Made by a program: the position numbers and the translations under genes
In this document: piece after piece, positions 45,965-55,761 of the stretch
Layout of the letters: each line of letters begins with the position of its first letter
How positions within the stretch are numbered: the first letter of the stretch is position 1
Assembly: GCA_030512295.1 (NCBI GenBank)
Contig: JAULSR010000002.1
Coordinates: 4,216,001-4,280,000 of the forward strand
Direction: 5' to 3'
Length of the DNA stretch: 64,000 nucleotides
From: Bombardia bombarda
Taxonomy: Eukaryota > Ascomycota > Sordariomycetes > Sordariales > Lasiosphaeriaceae
The notes under the pieces: model-generated
Told to the model about the DNA's origin: nothing
What the model saw: the letters and a program-made list of their open reading frames with translations, nothing else
Databases searched by the model: none

Positions 45965-47243
45965 CTTCGACGGCCGGGGCCCGTCAGGGAAAACCTGGAT
46001 TCGAATGGTACTGATGTTTGGGAGTCCTGGTTGCTAGAAGATATGGCTGGGTAATGTGTCGCGCAGCTGAGGTTTGGATGAGGTGGTGAAGAGAAGAAGA
46101 GTGCGGCTAAAAAATGAGCGATTGCCTGTGCAGAGTGCGAGTGCAGACGCGTGCTGAGAAATTTGGAAATACTTTCGGTCGCTATCTACCGCGACGACGA
46201 AGCAGTCTTGGCAGTACTTTGGGGGTAAGGGATCTGCTATTGGAAGCTTCAGCCCGACAGTTTATAGCGGGGCTTCTAGGGGCTTCAAGGGAGCTTGTGG
46301 TTAGTTACCCGATGACCTACCCCAGACACGGGCACCAGGCCGCACCTACGGCGGGGGGTGTATTTAGATAGGTGCAAATATCGTTGACCTTGATGCGAAA
46401 TGCCGTGATCGAGAACGTGAGATTTATAAGATCTCTGACAAGTGCGTAGTCGACAGAGTTATTTTCAGATTTTTTTTTCTTTTGCAAATTGGAGATATTC
46501 AAGATTTATGTGCAATTCTGCATAGCAATTGATCTCGATACCTAGACTAGGCGGAGCCAAGTACCTGAAATGCCATGGGCACCGGGAGTGGATTCCTGCG
46601 GCAACCTGGCGCCTTCCAGAATCGAGAGGTCGTTGGGCGAGCGGAAAAAAAAAAAAAGGTAACACAAGCAATGGACCATTGTCCAAAGGGGTAAAAGAAA
46701 GGGAGAGAAGATGTTGAACAGGCACTGAATGTATTTGAAATAGGCAAGGCATCAAACTGAGCACATGCCTTGATGATCTGAGTGCTCCATATTCTTCGGA
46801 ATTCTGTCATTATTTTATAAAAGTTTCCCTTGAGATTTTCTACTTCTATGTATCGTTATCATCTATGTATCGTTATCATATGTATCGTTATTATCTCGAT
46901 GACATACCGAGTCTACGCTAAGACACAGTGTCAATTGGTAATCCGCTCATCATATATCCCTCCCCTATCGTGCCTTATGTTTTTTAACTTGGCATCTTAT
47001 GTACATTCGTAGATCTCTCCTCGCGGCCTAACGTAGACGTGGCGAGCTAACGACAGAGCGAACAACGGATCATCCCATACAATTACCCTGGAGACGCAAT
47101 CCGCGGTGCCGTATCGGGCTCTATGGTATGCCGAACATATGAATAACCAAAAAGAACGCCCCCTCCCCCCTGGGTTATGAACCACCGGATATCTAAAATC
47201 GCTAATTGTTTGTGACACGGATGATAAAACGGCGTCCCCGTCA
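45965..47243. other. Intergenic region
   Basis: 1.28 kb, AT-rich from 46380 on. Contains a tandem repeat of TATGTATCGTTATC (46847-46893). No gene seen. Confidence 0.55.
46847..46893. repeat. Tandem TATGTATCGTTATC repeat, about 3 copies
   Basis: Three near-identical units of 14-18 bp, AT-rich, downstream of rib1. Confidence 0.8.
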
Positions 47244-48533
47244 TTACAGAGGGCCTGCATCCAGCATATGCCCCATCTTCTCAATCTGCAGATAATCACC
47301 CCAGTCAGTTTCAAGGAGGGTTATGGCAAGGTTGCGCGCATGGAAGCTGGGAATAATCCTCACCTTTGTCTTCAAATATCCCTCCACCTCGGGGGCCGTG
47401 AAGCCTCCTTTGCCCTTCCACGAGAGCGGGACCATGGCGACACGCTCCTTGACGACGATTTCTCGATTTGGGCCCTCGACAGCGCGAATCTTCTCGGGGT
47501 TATTGGTCAGTAAGCGGATCTCTTTCTGGCCGAGGTCAAGCAGCATCGCGGTGGCGAGACCGTAGCTGCGCGCGTCGGCTGGATGGCGCAGCAGCAGGTT
47601 CGCCTCGACTGTGTCAGATCCCAGATCCTGCAGGTTGTATGCCTTGAGCTTCTCGCCCAAACCAATGCCGCGGCCCTCCTGCCTGAGATATATGATGATG
47701 CCACCCGCAGAGTTGTTTGGCAGAGACATTAACCTGGCGGCTTCGTCTAGCTGCTCGCCGCAGTCGCAGCGCGCCGACCAGACCGTCTCTCCAGTGTAAC
47801 ACTCGCTGTGTATCCTCACCAGCGGCGTGGGGTTGGTTTCGTCTTGCTGCTGCTGCTCATCGACAGACTTATGGCTCGGACCGGCCAGGCCGCTTGCTGT
47901 CCTTCCAGGGTAGAGTCTCCCGGTGTAGGCGCCCCTCACGAGACGATCCATTTCGGTTTCGCCTTCTCTCACGGCATCCAGCGACTTGCTCCGTATGCTT
48001 CTGCCAAATACAATGGCCAAGTGCTCTTTATTGTCCACGTCGTTGGTGTAGAGATGTAGAAACATCTCGGCGCCGGTTGTGGTGGGGATGCGGGCGCGTA
48101 CTATGCATTCCACGTGCGGCAGGTTCTCGAGCAGGCGGGGGCGCTTGGTGCCACAGCCGCCCGTCGGGACAGAGCTGTCGACGGGGACGCCGCGGGGCTC
48201 CGAGAGGACGAGGTTTGATACGGTTGTTGGCGTAACTGTGCCGGGAGTCAAGGGCGGGGTGAAGGCGGGCGAGACGAGAGACGGTGGCGGAGGCTGCGAC
48301 AGCGGAGTCTGCGACAGCGGAGTCTGCGGTGTATGGGGCGTCGGTGGTGATGCTGGAGCGACATTTGTGCTGGTGCGTGAGGGAGGAGCAAGGTCATGGA
48401 CAGAGACAGACAGGTCGGCATGGTCGACATCGCGGTCGTGTGTTGTCGTTTCTGTTGCCTCGGTGCGCGGGGAGTAGAAGGAGGGCAGCTGGGTGGCGTC
48501 GGCATGCCATTGCCTCGTAACCAGGTCTGGCAT
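47244..48533 (-). CDS. rib1: GTP cyclohydrolase II (riboflavin biosynthesis)
   Basis: Zinc enzyme converting GTP to 2,5-diamino-6-ribosylamino-4(3H)-pyrimidinone 5'-phosphate, the first step of riboflavin synthesis. Exon 1 is 47364..48533 and exon 2 is 47285 down to 47244; the 78-nt intron (GTGAGG to CTGCAG) joins EGYLKTK to IEKMGHMLDAGPL. The product is 403 residues. The start at 48533 (MPDLVTRQWH) was chosen over an upstream extension. Residues 1-130 are a Pro/Thr/Ser-rich fungal extension with TPLSQTPLSQ repeats. The catalytic domain shows HSECYTGETVWSARCDCGEQL (three zinc cysteines), YLRQEGRGIGLGEKLKAYNLQ, LDLGQKEIRLLTNNPEK and a conserved GLATAMLLDLG. The intron is in frame and stop-free, so retention would add 26 residues near the C-terminus. 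Confidence 0.95.
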   Translation of the reverse strand: MPDLVTRQWHADATQLPSFYSPRTEATETTTHDRDVDHADLSVSVHDLAPPSRTSTNVAPASPPTPHTPQTPLSQTPLSQPPPPSLVSPAFTPPLTPGTVTPTTVSNLVLSEPRGVPVDSSVPTGGCGTKRPRLLENLPHVECIVRARIPTTTGAEMFLHLYTNDVDNKEHLAIVFGRSIRSKSLDAVREGETEMDRLVRGAYTGRLYPGRTASGLAGPSHKSVDEQQQQDETNPTPLVRIHSECYTGETVWSARCDCGEQLDEAARLMSLPNNSAGGIIIYLRQEGRGIGLGEKLKAYNLQDLGSDTVEANLLLRHPADARSYGLATAMLLDLGQKEIRLLTNNPEKIRAVEGPNREIVVKERVAMVPLSWKGKGGFTAPEVEGYLKTKVRIIPSFHARNLAITLLETDWGDYLQIEKMGHMLDAGPL

Positions 48534-49199
48534 GGTGACACGGTATATGGTTTGGATTTCGGGGTAATGAAGTGCTGTCCGAGTTGCCAGACAAATTAGG
48601 TGGAAGCGAAGGCAAGCAAGCAATACTGTGTACAGCTCGGCCCGAAACTTGGCTTCGAAATGAGGGAACGCGATCACGAATTGGCGGGGTCGCGGCTCGT
48701 CGGGTCGGCTGCAGCTACTAAAGTCTAAGGCGCTTGTGGAAGTCGGAATTGAAACTGAATAATGACAGTACTACGGAGAGATGGAAAATTGTCAAAGATG
48801 CTGACAAGTAATCAGGATCGATCTCGGCTCCCGGTCGGACGAGTAATTATTTTATTGCGCATCAATGCCAAAAGATGACACCGTCGAGGCCGGCGACCGC
48901 GGCTTGGCTTCCATGGAGGAATTGACAAGCATTAGTCATGGCCTCTGTTTGGGACTCCATTTGGCGGGGTTTGTTCGCCGTCATCCCTGGCCTGCGGGGT
49001 TTCCCGAGGCCAAATCGGAGACTTCCTCTCAGGGCCCACTTTTCGTGTCTCACAGTCCCACAGTCCCACAGTCCCACTTGCAACATGGACTTCGCCCAGG
49101 GCATTTGCCAATTAAACTTTAAAGACAGAGTGCTGCCTCTCTCTTGATGTGTCCTAAAAGACAATTTTCTTTTTATTTGTTCGTGTTTTGTTTTTTTTC
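48534..49199. other. Intergenic region
   Basis: 666 bp between minus-strand genes: the rib1 promoter side and the 3' flank of the membrane-protein gene. Three CCCACAGT units at about 49053-49075. Confidence 0.5.
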
Positions 49200-50641
49200 T
49201 CAGTCAAACGAGACCGAGTTTGTTTTGCTAGAAAGGCCACTCTCTTTCCCCGACGACATTTTAGTTTCTGTCGAGGAGTCGTCGACAGCGACAGAAACTG
49301 GGTCGGATTTTGATCGCTCCAGCTGCTTCCACCTGTGCTTTTCCGCCAGCTCGAACTCCATCAGCTGCCTGTCCATCTCCAGGTCCAAGTCTTCAGCCAT
49401 CTCCTGTTGCGTGCGCGGCTGATCTCTCGGTTTGGAGCCCTCTTGATACCGGCTCCCACCCGTCTGTGCTGTGTAGCGTGACTGGTAGTTGGTCAGGAAG
49501 CCAGGTGTCAGCTTCACAAAGAGCGGGCGTAATGGCGGCACTGAGACGCATATGATGCCCAGAGAACACTCAATGACGGTCCAGTTGAGGGGAGAGACTA
49601 AGTAGTCTTTTTGCAGGTTTGCGTCAGTTCAATCTACACGTACACCAGGCGACTATGACTATTCTGAGTATGAGGTATGAGCTTCAAGACCAAGACTCAC
49701 AGGTCACATCGATGCCCTTCACGTTGTGCAATGAGACAATACGGATAATGCTTGCCACGAAGGCTCTGTGACGACAAAACCCACAGTCAGCAACAAGTCC
49801 ACGATTGACACCACCACTGAAGAGACGGGACCAGAAGGGCGTGTAGCTCACATAAAGCCAACTCCAAAGAGGATGCAGATCACCAGCCTCTGCTTCAGGG
49901 GCAGCTTCAAAGACCAGAAGTAAGGCAGAGGTGCCGCGATGAGCACCAAGTCGGTGGCAATGCTGATGGCGGAGTTCGCATAGAGAAAATCGACAAAGGG
50001 GATACACTGCCCCCCCTCGACCGTGAAGTCCCATGCTGCTCTGACGGGTCTGCACTGGAAGACTGTGGCAAAGATGGCGCTGATACCAATACCTACCACC
50101 ACTGCACCGGTGCCATACAGAACCCGCCGCAGGAGCTCGTGCGGGAATATGCGCAGATAGGACGTGATGATGGACAGCTTCGTGAAGGCGGTTGCGGCAG
50201 CGTAGAAGACGTGTGCCACGTACATGAGCTGCACACATCTGGCATCAGAACAACTGGATACCTTAAGGTAGACTCGGTACACACAGACACACATACCTGA
50301 ACGCAATGCTTGATCATGTCTAATATGTTGTCGACAGGCAAGGGCAGATTCCAGACATGCATTCCGAGGCCGTATCGAGTCGCGGCGAGCGCTGTCGATG
50401 ACGACACGAGCGTTGAGATGGCGGCCACGACCGCGAGTATGTCGTCGACGAAAAAGTGTCTGGTGATGTAGGCCCTTGTGAAGATTCGGAGTGACACCAC
50501 GACTCCGACGAGCACGATGAAGGTCAGGTTGACTTGCCATATCGCGGGTGCCAGAGTCGACTTGTCGCTGAGGTCGTACTTGGACAAGTCGTCAGTGCTC
50601 GGGATAGGACTGAAAGTCTCTCGCTCGCTTGTTGCCTGCAT
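49200..50641 (-). CDS. PTH11/rhodopsin-type seven-helix membrane protein
   Basis: Fungal integral membrane protein of the rhodopsin-domain group (also called SAT4/PTH11-like, without a CFEM domain), 397 residues. Exons: 50297..50641, 49852..50228, 49701..49765 and 49606 down to 49200, with donors GTATGT, GTGAGC and GTGAGT and acceptors GTGCAG, TCACAG and AAAAAG. Seven hydrophobic helices are visible. Family marks are HFFVDDILAVVAA after helix 2, ATRYGLGMH, AFTKLSIITSYLRIFP, VFQCRPVRAAWD with GGQC, DLVLIAAPLPYFWSLKLPLKQR and a final SPLNWTVIECSLGIICVSVPPLRP. The C-terminal about 90 residues are hydrophilic and helical (EMAEDLDLEMDRQLMEFELAEKHRWKQ) and probably cytosolic. Ligand and signalling role unknown; relatives have been proposed as GPCR-like sensors. 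Confidence 0.88.
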
Positions 50642-51343
50642 TGCTCATTATCTCTTGTCGAAGCGCCTCCTAATATCGAGATCTGTCTGTGGGAGTTGAT
50701 AGGATGTTGCCGCCGTCAAAGAAACCGTCAACAGCCCAGTGTGAAAGAAGGGACCGAACTTTTTCCACCATTTGGGGCATAGGATGTCAAGTACATAGGA
50801 TGTCAAGGACATTCATACGCTACAAGAACCCAGCTCTCTTTCTGACAAGATGGAACTTTCGGACCTGGCTTCTACCAGGTCCTGCTGTGCGCCATGCAGG
50901 AGTATCGTCGCCGATATCCAATGTCAGGGCTGTCATGCAGTGCCATGACCCTTGTCATCGGAATTTTGAGCAGCAAAACACCCCTGAAGATGTGATACCC
51001 TCGGGTTGCAGTGCACATTTAAGGGGACTGCAGCTTGTATTGGGCGCCACAGACAGTGTGTTTCGTAGTGGTCAGTTGGCTGATTGGCTGTCCAGGCCGT
51101 CCTGCATCCAGCGCTCGAGCTAAACCATGGACCTGCCTTGTTCAGTCCAGCTAAACAATGGGAGGTCATTCCCTTGACATGGGCTTCCTTCGGCTTCTTC
51201 CGCTCATCACTGTCTGATCATTCATGCAAAAGAGATTCTATGCGAAGTTGAAAAAGGACGAGATCCCAACCAGGTGGCTGACTGCAGACCTGAGGGGTCC
51301 CCGACAGTCTGGTGTTGCTGCGGTACAGCCAGGGTCGGCAATA

Positions 51344-51605
51344 CACTCCAGCCCTGGTTCAGACCTAATTGTTAGCTTTGATCTTGAGACAGGGGCCCTG
51401 GTCAATACTTGGATTTGAGACCTCAAAACACCGTGGAAAGCGATTTCAACGCTGATTATTTGCTATACTACTCAACAGCAACAGCTCTAGTCAGTAGATG
51501 CTTTTTAATTTCAAGAGAATAGGTCATTCGGTCGTGAAGTTCGACAGGTTTGACCGGGATCCCTGTCTCCAAAACCAAGCTAACAATTAAACTAGGGCTG
51601 GAGTG
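51344..51605. mobile_element. MITE with about 60-bp terminal inverted repeats and TA duplication
   Basis: The ends are inverted copies: CACTCCAGCCCTGGTTCAG at the left and its imperfect reverse complement ending GGGCTGGAGTG at the right. Similarity extends inward about 60 bp through TAATTGTTAGCTTTGATCTTGAGACAGG versus its partner, with a few mismatches and a 6-bp length difference. Both ends are flanked by TA (51342-51343 and 51606-51607), the target duplication of Tc1/mariner/pogo elements. Total 262 bp, AT-rich, with no transposase frame, so it is a non-autonomous element that would depend on a transposase elsewhere. The family is inferred from the TA duplication and size only. Confidence 0.82.
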
Positions 51606-52994
51606 TAACAAACACCCTTGTCAAGTCGTCAATCGGCATCCTTCCGACCTGTCAGACTGTCAGCATCTGTGGTCCAAACGTGTCTGTGCAGTTTGGAGTC
51701 GACGACTACAGCACTCAATGCGCTTTGACCTTGCCATATGTCGACAAGGACACCTCATGGCACTAGTAGCGTAGTCCATACACCAATGTTTGTGATGAGA
51801 GCCGATTTACACAGTGATAGGTAAAATAGCTATGTCAGCTACGTATTTGGACTCATCACAAATCTTCCCAGGGCTCCCTTTCACGAGATTCGCACCTATG
51901 TATACAGAAAAGGCAAGAGGTCGATATTCTCGCTTTTATGATACTATTTCCATTGTCTCAATGATTTTCCTCTGGTTTGTACCCCATTGAACCCGTTGTG
52001 GATAAGACGGGGTGGGCATTGTGAGTTGTGGTTCTTGTTTGCTAGTTCTAGACTTGGGTACTTTGCCTACTAACCTATTAATATCAACGCATGAACAAGG
52101 GAAGTAGGTCTAGGCATCTAGACTTAGATAGGTACTGCTATAAATCCGGCAAATGTATGAAGCCGGAACAAGCACTTCGTGCAGCCGTCGGTAAATTATA
52201 GGCTCGTAAAGCCGCAGAATCTCCCGCCGAATATAGATTGAAAAGGTCAGTATGTCAGAATGCCGACATTTGACACATGGATGTCGAGAGACTGGGCTTA
52301 AGGCGTTGATACTAATGCTGTGTGGTATTGAAATGAAGGTTGAAAAGCCACAGCTTAGGAAAGTGGGCGAAGCCGAGATGGTATGATGGCTGATATCTGA
52401 TGTATCTGGACGACTTCTTGGCCTGAGAGCCGCATAAGGGTAATCCGAATGTTCATCATTGCCAAGCAAGCACCTTAGACTTACTGATTAAGGCACCTAC
52501 TACTGTTCAGTTCTCATAATTACATGCAAACAACACAGGTAACTGCATTCATACATGGACGGAAGGCCGGGACAATCGTGGTAGACGGAATAATTGAGCT
52601 CAGTGGATTCGTTCACGTTCCGAGACATGGACGGGCAACTTGGGTTGCATGAATCGATATGGTACCAAGGTAGTATGGATTGCCATTAGCGGAGATGAAG
52701 GCGACCAAGGCCGGGCTTGAACCTGGATATTGGACTGGTAGTGTAGAGTGAAGTCGTATTGTAGAGTGGCCCTACTTCTCGCACCGGGTCGAGTTCCTGC
52801 ATATCGACCGTTTTGGGCCAATGGAAGTTGCGGCTCCTGGTCCAGACATTGGCTCCTCAGCAGGCTGGGAGCAGGTCCGGAGCTGCGGCTCAAGCTTCCA
52901 AGCCAAGACCTTTGGCCCGTTGAAGATACAGTCTCATTCCGAGTGGATACTTATTCTTCAACCTGGAGTGTAGACTGTAGACTGAGCTCAACTG

Positions 52995-53002
52995 TGTATA
53001 AG
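52995..53002 (+). promoter_or_regulatory. Possible TATA element of the GH6 gene
   Basis: GTATAAGA lies about 100 bp upstream of the GH6 start codon, a plausible TATA distance for a fungal cellulase. A CCCCAG (reverse of the SYGGRG carbon-repressor consensus) follows at 53077-53082. Both are weak, short matches. Confidence 0.35.
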
Positions 53003-53098
53003 ATGGCTGGCCCAGTCGCTGGGCCTCTGGACTCGAGGTGTCTGTCGACAGAGATCACCGCAGCAGCCAGAAGACACCCCAGGTTCAATAATACAACA

Positions 53099-54252
53099 AT
53101 GCGCGCCACCCTCCTGCTCGCGGCCCTCTCGGCAGCAGGTGCCGTCTCTGCGGCACCAGCACCAGCACCAGCACCACCATCATCCTGTGGGAAGAAGGGC
53201 TGCGCCGACGTCAACCCCTTTGAGGGCAAGAAGCTCTTTGCCAACCCGACGTGGGCAAAGAAGCTGGACCAGACGTACAAGGCCTTCACCGCCCAGGGCG
53301 ATGCTGCGAGTGCCGCCAAGATCGGCAAGGTCCAGAAGGTGGGCACCTTTGTCTGGGTGGCCGACCGTGCTGGGCTCGCCAACATCGATGCCGCCATCGC
53401 CTCTGCCCGCGCGGAGCAGCGCAAGACGGGCAAGAAGCAGATCGTCGGCCTGGTGCTCTACAACCTGCCCGACCGCGACTGCAGCGCGGGCGAGAGCGCG
53501 GGCGAGCTGAGCAGCGACACGAACGGCCTCGAAATCTACAAGAAGGAGTTCATCAAGCCCTACGCCGAGAAGGTGTCGCGGGCCAAGGACCTCGACTTCG
53601 CCATCGTCCTCGAGCCCGACTCGCTTGGCAACATCGTCACCAACATGGCCGTCGAGTTCTGCGCCAAGGCTGCTCCCGTCTACGAGGAGGGCATTGCCTA
53701 TGCCATCGCCAACCTGCAGTACGACAACGTGCACCTGTACGTCGACGCGGCACACGGCGGATGGCTGGGATGGGACGGCAACCTGCCTCTGGCGGCCAAG
53801 GAGTTCGCCAAGGTTGTCGCCCTGGCTGGGGCCGGCAAGAACAAGATCCGCGGCTTCGCGACCAACGTGTCCAACTACAACCCCTTCAACGCCACCGTCC
53901 GTGAGAACTACACCGAGTGGAGCAATTCCTGGGACGAGTCCCACTATGCCACCTCACTGACCCCCATCTCGAGGCCGAGGGCCTCCCCGCGCACTTCATC
54001 GTCGACCAGGGCCGCGTCACGGTGGACGGCGCGCGCAAGGAGTGGGGTGAGTGGTGCAACGTCGTCGCCGGCTTCGGCCAGGTCCCCACCACGAACACAA
54101 ACAACACCGTTGTCGACAGCATCGTCTGGGTCAAGCCCGGCGGCGAGAGCGACGGCCAGTGCGGCATGACGGGCGCCCCCAAGGCCGGTGCCTGGTTCGA
54201 CGAGTATGTCCAGATGCTCGTCAAGAACGCCCATCCTTCTGTTTTTGCTTGA
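53099..54252 (+). pseudogene. GH6 beta-1,4-glucanase (cellobiohydrolase II/endoglucanase type), frame broken by one base
   Basis: Secreted inverting glycoside hydrolase family 6 enzyme acting on cellulose. The signal peptide is MRATLLLAALSAAGAVSA, followed by an APAPAPAPP linker; there is no cellulose-binding module. The catalytic domain keeps LYNLPDRDCSAG (Asp equivalent to D175 of T. reesei Cel6A), LEPDSLGNIVTNM (proton donor, D221), YVDAAHGGWLGW, GFATNVSNYNPF, FIVDQGR (D401) and WCNV, plus four cysteines matching the two usual disulfides. The frame is lost at a C5 run (53961-53965): before it SHYATSLTP, after it, in another frame, HLEAEGLPAHFIVDQGR. One additional C restores the family sequence and gives about 384 residues. 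This is either a sequencing shortfall or a genuine one-base deletion removing the last third. Confidence 0.85.
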
Positions 54253-54289
54253 GATGTTATGGCGTGTGTTGTATTTGGAAGGAAAATAG

Positions 54290-54334
54290 AACAAAATAAA
54301 ACAAAATAAAACAAAATAAAACAAAATAAAACAA
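54290..54334. repeat. (ACAAAATAAA)n repeat
   Basis: About 4.5 copies of a 10-bp A-rich unit just after the GH6 stop codon, probably within its 3' UTR. Confidence 0.88.
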
Positions 54335-54664
54335 ATCAAGAGAAATTAAACCCAATTAACAGACTGTTGGAATGACAAGGTCATTCGTACTAGTCACTAT
54401 AGTAACAGTAGAGAACGGGTTGGTTGGGGTTGTTGTTGTTGTTGTATTGATCTGCTTGTCTATATAAAAGGATCACGAACTACGGGGACAGGAAGTGGGT
54501 GGTTTTGGAGGGGTTCCTGGGACACGTGACCAGCTCCCCACTATTTTGCATCCTGTCCACCAATCACAGCCGTCACAGCCTGACGGCTGTATGCCTCTGA
54601 TTGATCGTAAATCCGACACAGACTGACTAGTGATTTCTTAATTCCTTAGAATTATTGATCGGAG

Positions 54665-54731
54665 GAGACAAAAAAGAGAGAGACAAAAAAGAGACAAAAA
54701 AGAGAGAGACAAAAAAGAGACAAAAAAGAGA
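54665..54731. repeat. Tandem AGAGACAAAAAAG repeat beside the tRNA gene
   Basis: Five A6 blocks separated by GAGAC or GAGAGAGAC. On the minus strand these are T6 runs located 30-96 bases after the tRNA 3' end, which fits Pol III terminators. Confidence 0.85.
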
Positions 54732-54760
54732 CCAGGCTGAATACCAGATTTAAGTTATAA

Positions 54761-54842
54761 CGACGTGGGCCAGGTTCGAACTGACGCCTCCGAAGAGACA
54801 AGATTTCAAGTCTTGCGCATTAGACCACTCTGCCACCACGCC
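54761..54842 (-). tRNA. tRNA-Ser (anticodon TGA)
   Basis: 82-nt class II tRNA without intron. The acceptor stem GGCGTGG pairs with CCACGTC, with discriminator G73 as expected for serine. The A box is TGGCAGAGTGGT. The anticodon arm CAAGA-CTTGAAA-TCTTG gives anticodon TGA (reads UCA). The variable arm CTC-TTCG-GAG forms a short stem, and the T arm is GTCAG-TTCGAAC-CTGGC. T6 runs downstream can terminate Pol III. Confidence 0.95.
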
Positions 54843-55111
54843 TTTTCAATTGGTTGAATTAACCGGTTGCAAAAACGGGCTGAGTTGCCGAACCATAGTG
54901 CTGTAGTGGAACCGCCCCGAACACCACTGGCAGGTGCCCACCTTCTCCTATTTCAAGAACACACCGATAGGATGGTATGTATGCGTCATCTTTTTGGCCG
55001 GCGGTATGAGTCATACAAGCACTCGTTATATATATGCCTATTTCCCCGCTGATTACCACTCATCCGACACATGACCGTAACGTGCTGTTATCTCATTTAA
55101 AATCTGCAAAA

Positions 55112-55761
55112 ATGGACCTCCTGAACAAATTGAACCTCCCTCTGACTCGAACTCGGACTGATGAGCGCCCGGTAGTGGTCATGACATGTGGAATTGCTGG
55201 TATTTGATGACGCGCCCACCCCTACTTACTCACATATACATTTAACGCTAGGTATTATCAAACAAACAAAGACTCACCATTTCGCTACAACTAGGTTCGG
55301 GAAAAAGCACACTGTCCAAAGCCTTAATCTCACAGCACCCAACCTACGAGCGACTATCTATAGATAACACCATCTATTCCAAACATGGTCTATACGGCAT
55401 CGACTACCCCGTCGAGAAAATCACCGAATATCAGGAGGAAGCTGCCTTTGAATGCGAAAAGCAGCTCCGGGAGTTGCTTGACAAAGGGGAAAGGAATGTA
55501 GTCCTTGACACATCGCTTTACAGCAAGGAAGATCGCGATTTCTTCAGAGGGCTGGTCGAGGAGAAAGGGGGCAGGTGGATTCTCGTCTTCTTCCGCCCGG
55601 CGAGCAAAGACATCATATGGAACAGAATCGAAAGGAGGAGGGAACAGGGGGTCAATGCAGATTCGGCTCTGGATATCACGCCCGAGCTGCTGGACCAATA
55701 CTGGGAGGGCTTTGAGAACCCTGTGGGGGAGGGCGAGGTTGTCGTTGATGTTGTGCAATAA
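55112..55761 (+). CDS. P-loop kinase-like protein (AAA_33 type)
   Basis: 184-residue P-loop NTPase of the small predicted-kinase group. Exon 1 is 55112..55199 and exon 2 is 55295..55761; the intron (GTATTT to CAACTAG) splits the Walker A motif, and joining gives VMTCGIAGSGKSTLSKAL. Further features are RLSIDNTIYSKHG (the aspartate expected after strand 2 in such kinases), NVVLDTSLYSKEDRDFF, and an arginine-rich lid NRIERRREQGVNADSALDIT followed by ELLDQYWEGFENP. Substrate unknown; zeta-toxin-like ATP-dependent kinases share this fold, but nothing here suggests a toxin system. It stands alone downstream of tRNA-Ser. Confidence 0.85.

Larger units (their letters stand above)
50642..53098. other. 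Gene-free region containing a MITE
   Basis: 2.46 kb between the membrane-protein gene and the GH6 gene, which are divergent. No gene seen. Contains the inverted-repeat element at 51344-51605; the rest is AT-moderate without clear structure. Confidence 0.55.
54253..55111. other. Region between GH6 and P-loop gene, with repeats and tRNA
   Basis: Contains the GH6 3' end with a pentamer-type A-rich repeat, a GTT repeat near 54430, the AGAGACAAAAAAG repeat and a tRNA gene, all listed separately. No protein gene. Confidence 0.6.

Noticed and set aside
53180..53944. Minus-strand 254-codon frame antisense to the GH6 gene
   Set aside because: Produced by GC-rich third positions of the cellulase; no independent motif.
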